Part shown: piece after piece, positions 56,818-64,000 of the stretch
How the letters are laid out: each line of letters opens with the position of its first letter
Position numbering within the stretch: position 1 is the first letter of the stretch
Source: Ligustrum vulgare
Lineage: Eukaryota > Streptophyta > Magnoliopsida > Lamiales > Oleaceae
Assembly (NCBI GenBank): GCA_963555705.1
Contig: OY743181.1
Coordinates: 28,648,513-28,712,512, forward strand
Direction: 5' to 3'
Length of the DNA: 64,000 bases
Translations under genes and position numbers: made by a program
Notes under the pieces: generated by a model
Databases searched by the model: none
Told to the model about the DNA's origin: nothing
What the model saw: only the letters and a program-made list of their open reading frames with translations

Positions 56818-57199
56818 TGTTAGGGATCAAAGACACAAATGTAATAACTTCACATGTTTAATTTTCTCTCGTGTATCACTCAATTCCATTTTAAGACCTT
56901 CAAGAAACAATCCAAGAACTCAATCAAGGGTTAGGAAAGATAAGACATGAATAATAAAAAAGGAGTTTGAAAACTGAGAAAATTAGGAATATTCGGGGGT
57001 AAATATGGAATTTTTGAACCTTTTTTTTTTAATCTACCAGAAAACTTGACTATGAGTATGGAAAAAAAAAAAAGGAATTGGATTTGGATGAAAACGAACA
57101 AGAAAAACACTTTTGGAATTTTTGGACTAAAACTGGAAAAATTATGACTGACACGAATATCACGAAAAATCAAGAAAATACCAAGAACTGAATTTAGTT

Positions 57200-57215
57200 C
57201 CAAGTTCTGATACCA
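57200..57215 (-). promoter_or_regulatory. Primer binding site of element F (initiator Met tRNA)
   Basis: TGGTATCAGAACTTGG on the minus strand, two bases from the 5' LTR end at 57218. Confidence 0.9.
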
Positions 57216-57217
57216 CC

Positions 57218-58132
57218 TGATGTGATCCCACCATGGGAATCACAACAAAAAAGTAGAATAAACGAAACAACAAACGAAAAGATCTAAATTCAACCAAATA
57301 CAAGAAAACAAGACTCGAGAAATAATAAGAACGATAAATAAAATATAGGATTGACGATAAGACCTTAACCCAACAATCACGACGCGAGGATTCGACGATG
57401 CGGATTGAAGAACCAAAGTTTTGGAAACGCCACAAGGACTTGTCAATTTCCTTGATAAGTTTCTGATTGGAATGCCACAAATATTTCACAATATTTGATA
57501 AGTTTGAATTTGTTCTTGAAAAACACAAAATGGACTCCTCAACCTTTTAATTTGGAGAAAACTCTCTTAAACAATATTAATAACCTCAAAACTAATGTTC
57601 AATAATGAAAAAACAACAATATAAAGTAAAACTGAGCTAAACTAGCCCTAGATGCTAACTATAGGGTTCAAGTTATGGAAAGAAATAATTAAAAATGGAA
57701 AAACAACTAAAATCGTGAAAAACCGAAATAAAATAGTTACGGCCGTGAAAGTGGTACTTACGGCCGTAAGTAGTCTCCAATTTGATAGTTACGGCCATGA
57801 CCTGCACTCTTAGGCTGTAAGCTTTGCTTGATGGACATTCTTGTTTCACCCAAGGATAGGTTATGGTCGTGACTCTCTTCGATCTACAGCCGTAAGTATG
57901 GAAACTCCGCAATTCTTCATTTAAACCTGAGGATTTGTTACGACCGTGTCTTGCAAACCTTACAGTCATGACTTTGCTTCTGGTTTCCAAACTTTGACTC
58001 TTTGCTTCAGCTCGATCCTTTTGTCCTCTCGGCTCGACCTCAACATGGAACTTGTTCCGTTTCTCTAGTAGATCATTATCGTATTGCTGATAGCTCAACT
58101 TCTCCCTTCGATGCATGGTCCGGATCACATCA
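57218..58132 (-). repeat. 5' LTR of element F
   Basis: 915 bp, TGATGTGATCC...GGATCACATCA, followed by the TSD AGGAG (58133-58137). It aligns with 36859-37759 along its length with many substitutions. Its U3 half carries four palindrome pairs (57737-57971). Confidence 0.94.
57737..57971. repeat. Four paired ACGGCCGT-type palindromes in LTR F
   Basis: Pair members begin at about 57737/57758, 57789/57810, 57861/57884 and 57938/57960, that is 21-23 bp apart. The copy at 57758 is a perfect TTACGGCCGTAA; others have one to three changes. Linkers share TTTGCTT. The arrangement parallels that in LTR I. Confidence 0.85.
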
Positions 58133-58137
58133 AGGAG

Positions 58138-58434
58138 GCTTCAATTAAAGAGGAAAATCAATTGAAGAAAGAGGAGTTGATCACAGAAAAGAAAACACTA
58201 AATGGTGCCGAAGTTGCAATGCAATCCTCCAAATTCAATGATTGGGCAAGAATTGATTTCATCATTGGCAATGAAGAAATGGTTGAAGTCTGCATTTTGA
58301 AGTTTGAATCGAGTGGAGATTTCAACATTCATGATATGGGAAAGGTAAAATTTTGGTGCATAATTGCACATTGGAGTAAATTCGATCGTTACAAACAAAG
58401 ACAGTCATCAAAAGTTTTATTGATTTATGAGTAA
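58138..58434 (+). pseudogene. Element E gag-like region, 3' part after element F
   Basis: The frame left at 36858 continues with ASIKEENQLKKEELITEKK and stays open for 99 codons to the stop at 58432-58434. It has an acidic and Lys-rich start and then FIIGNEEMVEVCILKFE. I do not recognise a domain. Its register with the upstream piece across F and its TSD supports a single original reading frame. Confidence 0.7.
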
Positions 58435-60659
58435 CTATAGGATTTATTTGCATTTTTAGTTTCATATTTGCATGATTGAGTTATCACTTTAGCATATTAT
58501 TTGTTGCACCACATTTGGTAGTTGATAAGTGCATCCTCCTCGATTAAGAGTTTAAGCATCAATTCTATCATTAATTTCTGAACTTGTAATTAAAATCACA
58601 TTTAGATTTGTATTGACATTCAAAAGCAGGTTCATGTCATTGAATTTTTTTTTATCTCCATTGCATGTTAGGATTGAATTGTTAAAAAGGTGAATACATT
58701 GATAACAAGGTGTTTTGGGGTAGAAATTGGAGTTCAAATTCAAAATTGGCATAAAAAATCTTTTTCAGCTGGAGAACCACGCAGCCATGCCATTGCACTT
58801 TGGTGTCCGTGCATTGTCTTTTAAAATAGAAGAACCCTAAAACATTTAACCACGCGGCCACAAGAAATCCTTCTGCACGGCTGCATAGTAACCTATAGGT
58901 CAATTTCAATAGATTTTTGTACACTTTGGTAAATCATTCTAATTCATAACTTTCAAACTCTTTTTCTCTCCCAAAATCACCCCACATTGCATATCACCTA
59001 CATTGCATTCTCTCACATGGAATTGTACATCACACAAGTTTGCATCACATTCCAATCCACCAAAAGGTATGAAATTCCCCTTTACTCTACAATTTTGCAA
59101 AATTTTGAGAATTTCTTGCTTTTATGATGAATTGGAGTTTATGGATTGATGAGTTATGAATTAAGATAGAATCTTGTGATGATTTGATTGTAAAACATAG
59201 GTCAAAATTTTGGGATAACTTCTTTCATCCAAGTGCATGATTTGTCTTCATATTTAGGAATGCACTCAAAGGTGTTTGTTAAAAAGTTTAAGTGAGACTT
59301 TCATCAAAGTTTGGCAATTTCTTTTGAACAAAATTCATCATTTCATGATTGGTACTAATTTTGAGTATATTCTCCATGATTTGCTCCATCATATCACACA
59401 AAACTTGGACTTGGGATGCTAAGCACACATAGGGACCACAACATGGTCACTGCAGGGGTATTACACTAATTTTCAGCCCGCAGTAACCACTTTGCTACAT
59501 CATTTTACAACCCTTTTGAATTCCAAATGAACTGAATTTTTTATGTCATAGACCACATTACATACTTTCATGTGTTCGAATATGGCTGTGGGAAATTTCA
59601 AACTTTCATGGCGATGTTGGGGGCTGAAAATGGGTGGTTGGCTATCTCAAAACTAATTCAAACTTGTGCGTAACTTTAGTTTGGGGGTTGTTTATAAAGT
59701 TGCCTATGATTGCTTATAAATTTGATGCTTTTAATGTACTTTTTTCATTCTTGTGAGGAACAAAACAATTGGAAAACGTTGAAATCAAGAATGGAACAAG
59801 TGAAACCATCCAAGTCTACATTCAAAGGGAAGCTCCAAATTGAAGAATTTGTACCCATCAAACCCCTGAAGTACTTGAACCCTTCTTTTCTGTACTTTGT
59901 CTATTTGAATATATCTATTTGACATACATTGGGGGCAATATATATTTCTAGTTTGGGGGTGAGATCTCATTCATTCTTTTGCATCCATTCGATTCTTTAG
60001 GATAAAAAAAAAATACAAAAACATTGAAAATTTTGAAATAAAATAAAAATTGAAATTTTTTGTTGATTTGTTTATTGCTTAGGAAACAATTTGGATCAAC
60101 CTTGTGCTTTATCTTGAATAATGGACAACATAGAACTTGTATTTTCTTTACTAGTTATTCATGTTTGACTTTATATTCTTGAGCACATAGCCATGTCAAA
60201 TAATTACTTTTGTAGGAACTTGCTTGATATTTGTGGGGGAATATGTTTGCAAATTGAACATGGGTTTACTCCCAAACATTAAGTTGCTAGATCCCTACCT
60301 TAAAATTAGAACTAAGCAGTTTGGGGGTGGAAAGGTTAGTAAATGTATGAATTAATGGATTGAGGGTCTGAAGTTATTGATTTTTATACTTTTGGTTGAA
60401 GAAGTTTTGGTCAACAAGTATAAACTAACACAAGCATAAAAATATAAAAATGCTGAAGGTCTTATTCTACTCTTCAAATGCCTTTTCGGCTCAAGTAAGT
60501 AAGCTTTAAGGGTCTTTCAAACCTGGTACCCTAAACTTAATTGAGTTGGGAGCTATCAGCCCAATGCTCGCTACAAGGGTCAATTAGAAAGCAATTATGG
60601 AGAGTGAATGTACACATAAGACACTAAAACATCTTTAACTTTTCTGTTTAAGCCTTTCT
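58435..60659 (+). other. Element E 3' interior or further Tat-like sequence, no gene
   Basis: No coding frame is convincing. The motif TTTGGGGGT occurs at about 59680, 59952 and 60320, a frequent feature of the non-coding 3' region of Tat/Athila elements. TGATAAGTGCATCC at 58523 resembles the LTR starts of J and I, and another GC-rich palindrome pair lies at 58850 and 58873, so an LTR might begin at 58523; no polypurine tract precedes it and no LTR end follows. Confidence 0.45.
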
Positions 60660-63452
60660 TGTAACGCCCCGGATTCCGTGCGGAGCCCGGCACGCCACTT
60701 CGTCCTTTCAAATCTACTTTAATGCGGAAAACAAATTTAATTCAAAGCATCACATTCATTATTTGAAAACTTCAGCGGAAACTTAATTAATTTAAAAATA
60801 GAACAATTCATAAAAATTTAATCTCAATTGTTTAAATGAAATTAACGATAAATAATCCAATCTGTAACATTCGTAAAATTGACTAAAAATCTTCATCATT
60901 TATTAAATTTGCCACAGCTGCCCTTTCATTCGCCGCCTTCTCCGAGATCTGCAAAAACTGTTAAAAATGGAATGAGCATTTCGAAAGAAATACTCAGTAG
61001 ACTCATCGCCAATAATTAATTTACAGAATAATTGAACACGTAATTATGCAATCATACAATGACATCATTCTCATATTCTTGGGCTACTTTACTTTCAAAA
61101 TCAAGGCTCTTTAAAAATCATAGGGTGTGGGTAGTCTCGTCTCGTGCACTTAAGGCACATAAGTTATGCATAACATCATCATTTCTCATTTATCTCATAA
61201 GAGATATTCTTTTCTCGTCTCATGCATCAAAGCATGTAAATCACGTAATTTCACATAAGACATGCAATTATAATTTAAACTAATTAGTGGGGGCGAGTCT
61301 ACCTCAAATCACGAGTCTAAAAGTTGAGCAAGAAAATTCACGTTGTTCTTCTAAATGTCCAAGCGCTTCGTCTAGCCAATAATAAATAAACCTTAAAGTG
61401 GAATTTGGAAATCAAATATTTTAAAACCAAAAGATCCAAATAATACTTTTAAAAACTAAAGGGGACTGACAAGGAGTATTTTTGAAACTTAATAGGGCTG
61501 AAATAAGTAACTTTAAAACTGAAGGGGCTGAACTAAAATATTTTAAAACTTGGGGCTGAAACCTATTACTTTCAAAATTGGACACTAAAATGGGCTTTTC
61601 GAAAATTAGTGGGCTGACTTAGAAAGTTTTCAAAAACAGCAGGGCTGAGATAAAACATTTCTAAAACGCGAGGGATTTAAATAAGTGATTTTCCAAACTC
61701 GGGGGCTAGAAAGATCATTTTTCAAACTTGGGGGCTTAAAGATCAAATATGAAAACTTAATATTAATAAAACAATTATCATTCTCTCTCTCTTCATTTCA
61801 CAGATTTCAGAGAGGCGTGAGGGAGGGTTGCGACGGTGAAGAGGGCTCCGCCACTCCTCCGTTTCACGCCGCCGGCGACGACGGCGAAGGAACCGCCTGC
61901 ACGTGGCGGCGGTAGGTATGGTGCTAGGTGAGGGATTGGAAATGTTTTTGGGTGATTTGTTGTGTGAAACCGAGACCGGGCCGAGGTTAAGAAGTTCGGT
62001 GTTCGTGGCTTTTCCGGCGAAGAAACTCCGGTGAGGGTCGAGGTACGTTATGAGTACTGTTTAAAATTCGGGTTTTGGGTTTGATTTGGGGTAAATTTGA
62101 GGGTGATTGAGAAGTGGGCAGTGGCGGATGAAGGTGGTGCGCGGCCGTTTGTGTGGGGTTGTGGTTTGGGTTCGTACGTAACTTAGAAATTGAGCAATGG
62201 CGGATTGGTCATGGTGGTGATGGTTTTTCCCGGTCGTGAAATTGATTTTTGGTTTTTGATTTGAATGTGGTGATTTGCGCGATTCCCGTATGCAGATCGT
62301 GGGTTGTGAATTTCGTCTATGGAAAAACGGAGTTTGGGAAGTGGCGTTTGAAGGGTTTCCGATTATGGGGGTGGTGATGTGTATTGCAGGTGGTTGTGTT
62401 CTATCGAGTAAGTGGTGATGACGCTTGATTCGGTGAAGAGGTTGCAAACGGTGGATTGATGTTCGTTTGTGTATTGTGGTTGTGCAGTGGTGGTGCTCGA
62501 TTGTGAAGGGCACAGTGAGGTTGATTGTGGTGATGTCCGGTGGTGGAGGTAACACTGAAATGGTGTTGGGGCGGTTTGTTGGAGGTATTGGTGGCTATTG
62601 CAGATTTTGATCCAGATGAATTTGATGATGGTGATGATGATGATGTGGACGGTGGTGGTTTGTGGTCGTGATGCTGATAATAATGATGATTTGATTGTGA
62701 AATTTAGGTTGGTTGGGTGAAAGGGCTGTGGGCAGAGAGGGTGGTTTGACTGTGGCGTGCTGGGGCTTTGTAGTGGTTCGGCTGGTGATGAAGGTGGTGA
62801 GTTGGAGGAATTATATAATTTTGGTTGTGTATAATTTCTTGGTGAATTGTGGCATATTGCAGGGGATTGAGGCTGATTGGTGGCTGAGTGAGAGAGGATT
62901 AGGAAAAACAATCTGGTTGATGGAAGGTGAGTGTTGATGATTGAGGAAAAGGGGAAGGAATTTGGGGGCTGAAAATGGAAGATTATAAACGTGTAGTGTG
63001 TGTTCAAATTTGGCAGGCGCATGATTGGTGATTGAGGAAAAGGGAAGCATTCCTTGTGAGTTGTCTGTTAATTTTGGTAGCATATAATTTGGGAGTGATT
63101 TAAAGTATCTGCAAGAGGCAATGGCGGATTGAGGGTGATCATAGGAAATAAATGTGCTGTATATGCAAATGGAAGTTGGGGAGGAACTTTGGGATTTAAA
63201 ATGAATGTGAATTGGGGATTTTAAAAATAAATAAAAATTTGAGAATGAATTTAAATTGGAGATAAAATATTTTGGATTTAAAATAATTTGAATTCCAAAA
63301 ATTGAAATTGAACTACGATAAGTTTAAATAATTTAAATTTTAACTTAAATTGGTTAGACGAAAATGTGTTTAAAAAATAAATGGGCAAAATTCGTAGCGA
63401 CACATTTTAAATAATATTTAAATAAGTCACGGAAAAATTCTCGGTCGCTACA
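60660..63452 (-). repeat. 3' LTR of element G (Tekay-like)
   Basis: On the plus strand TGTAACGCCCCGG...TCGGTCGCTACA, 2793 bp, with TGTAACG/CGCTACA terminal repeats. On the minus strand its start TGTAGCGACC is preceded by a purine-rich tract and the FRGRN-encoding motif AATTTCGAGGACGAAATT. The segment is GC-rich around 61800-62050 and GTG/GGT-rich to 62800, which yields long chance frames on the minus strand. A second copy of the same LTR start lies 220 bp to the right. Confidence 0.82.
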
Positions 63453-63672
63453 ACCCTACCACCTTAAAATAATTTCGTCCTCGAAATTTAAAATTTTTCT
63501 TGATTTAAAATAATTGGATACTTCAAAATTTCTTCTTTCTTAAAATCTTAAAATAATTAATATGACTAGACGAGCGCGTTGATTTTGAATAAAAATCGTT
63601 AAGGTTGGAGAGTCGTAGCGACAAGTTTGATAAAACAAGTCTTTTAAGTTTGAAAATTTCTTGATCGCTACA
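63453..63672 (-). repeat. Duplicated polypurine tract and LTR start of element G
   Basis: The junction TAGCGA...GCTACAACC followed by TTAAAATAATTTCGTCCTCGAAATTT appears twice, ending at 63452 and 63672. The two 220-bp copies are clearly diverged. The right copy is the one contiguous with the integrase end. Confidence 0.8.
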
Positions 63673-63870
63673 ACCTTCTCCACTTAAAATAATTTCGTCC
63701 TCGAAATTTTAAACTTTCTTGATCTAAATATATCTGGGTATTAAGCCAGACTTCTTCCTTCTTTCTTTTCTCAAGTAGTTTCAGTATTACCTTGTCTACC
63801 CCATTGGACTTTTACTAGAGAAACCTCTTTATTAATCTCTACTATTTCTTTAAGAAATCATATCGCACCA
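63673..63870 (-). pseudogene. Element G integrase C-terminus with chromodomain end
   Basis: The minus strand reads EINKEVSLVKVQWGRQGNTETT, a stop where the family has Trp (ATWE), then EKRKKEE and finally KFRGRNYFKWRR before the LTR. LVKVLW....EEATWE is the end of the chromodomain carried by Tekay/Del integrases, which directs insertion to certain chromatin. The rest of pol lies beyond the window or is lost between here and 64000. Confidence 0.8.
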
Positions 63871-64000
63871 TAATAATCAATTATGAAGTCTATCATCATT
63901 CTTCTCAAACTTCTTATAACGAATAACCCAAAATCAATTGTAACATTAGAAATTACATGAATATTTTCCCGTGTAATATGCCTAATCACATGTTATCCAC
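63871..64000. other. Window edge, presumably further element G interior
   Basis: Short AT-rich stretch; no motif recognised with confidence. Confidence 0.3.

Larger units (their letters stand above)
34654..57115 (+). repeat. Tandem array: four direct copies of a 5.6-kb chimeric segment
   Basis: Units are 34654-40268, 40269-45883, 45884-51499 and 51500-57115 (5615, 5615, 5616 and 5616 bp). Each holds the tail of D3, the end of the E LTR, the E primer site and gag piece, the 3' LTR of F and the gag-protease interior of F. Internal junctions read CACTTTTGCGGTGACG: they join the F interior (CACTTTTG, followed by GAATT at the array's right end) to the D3 minisatellite (GCTTTGCGGTGACG), sharing TTTG. 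Units differ only by a handful of substitutions and 1-bp length changes in A-runs. Confidence 0.97.
51500..57115 (+). repeat. Array unit 4
   Basis: Last unit, 5616 bp. After 57115 the sequence leaves the repeat and continues as the original F interior toward its primer site and 5' LTR. Confidence 0.95.
36859..58132 (-). mobile_element. Element F: gag-protease-only Ty3 element, expanded by the tandem array
   Basis: On the minus strand the 5' LTR is 57218-58132 and the original 3' LTR 36859-37759. Both end in the perfect 11-bp inverted repeat TGATGTGATCC/GGATCACATCA. The TSD AGGAG at 36854-36858 and 58133-58137 closes the element E frame exactly. Without the amplification the interior is about 2.6 kb and encodes gag and protease only, as in terminal-repeat elements with gag (TR-GAG). 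The LTRs differ at many positions, so F is old. The tandem array lies mostly inside it, so three extra 3' LTR and gag copies sit between its ends. Confidence 0.92.
31873..60659 (+). mobile_element. Element E: Athila/Tat-like element with nested insertions and internal amplification
   Basis: Plus-strand parts in order are a 5' LTR (about 31990-32787 plus 35739-35967, split by D3), a primer site of the TGGCGCC-type family, a gag-like region (36161-36858, then 58138-58434 across element F) and a non-coding 3' interior. No RT or integrase was found. The LTR should begin TGATAAGTG as in J and I, but this is not seen near 31880, so the U3 start is uncertain or lost. The right limit is set where LTR G starts. 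Confidence 0.7.

Noticed and set aside
58523..60659. A complete 3' LTR of element E beginning TGATAAGTG at 58523
   Set aside because: No polypurine tract precedes it, the sequence does not follow the E 5' LTR beyond the palindrome pair, and no LTR end is found before LTR G. Left unresolved.
62061..63083. Long minus-strand frames (90-219 codons) rich in His, Pro, Thr and Ser
   Set aside because: They arise from GGTGGT/GTGATG-rich sequence inside LTR G; low-complexity composition, no domain, overlapping one another in different frames.

Overview
This window is a piece of a plant nuclear genome, most likely a eudicot. The evidence is dense nested LTR retrotransposons of plant lineages (Copia, Reina-like and Tekay/Del-like chromoviruses, Athila/Tat-type Ty3 elements), initiator-Met-tRNA primer sites, hAT-like and Mutator-like DNA elements, and a FAR1/FRS-type gene. 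I found no intact host gene, no rRNA or tRNA gene and no CRISPR array. Almost every boundary below rests on TG...CA ends plus target-site duplications (TSDs) read directly from the sequence, and several insertions were confirmed because the interrupted reading frame closes exactly when the insert is removed.

Layout, left to right. (1) 1-1657: the 5' LTR, primer site and gag of a Copia element (C, minus strand), cut by the window edge. It sits in (2) 1658-13792: a degenerate Reina-like Ty3 chromovirus (A, minus strand), itself broken by a 6.4-kb non-autonomous LTR element (B, 4130-10505) and by a solo LTR of the B family in the opposite orientation (10676-12760). (3) 13817-14795: a hAT-like element. 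(4) 14974-24411: a decayed Athila/Tat-like element (H, minus strand) holding solo LTR J, a hAT-type MITE, and solo LTR D1 that in turn contains solo LTR I. (5) About 24981-31862: a Mutator-like element defined by a 48-bp inverted repeat pair. It contains a FAR1-like gene that has lost its catalytic core and is split by solo LTR D2, and a convergent CCHC/GRF zinc-finger gene remnant. (6) About 31873-60659: an Athila/Tat-like element (E, plus strand) whose LTR carries solo LTR D3 and whose gag carries a gag-protease-only element (F, minus strand).

(7) Laid over D3, E and F is the most unusual structure of the window: a 5.615-kb segment present as four nearly identical direct tandem copies (34654-57115). 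The junction is a 4-bp TTTG microhomology between a hairpin-forming minisatellite in D3 and the interior of F. (8) 60660-64000: LTR and integrase end of a Tekay-like chromovirus (G, minus strand).

The inferred order of events in the right half is E, then D3 into its LTR and F into its gag, then the segmental tandem amplification, which is young because units differ at only a handful of positions while the two LTRs of F differ visibly. A second cross-family signal is a set of paired ACGGCCGT-centred palindromes, about 20-23 bp apart, in the promoter-proximal LTR part of at least two and probably three different families.
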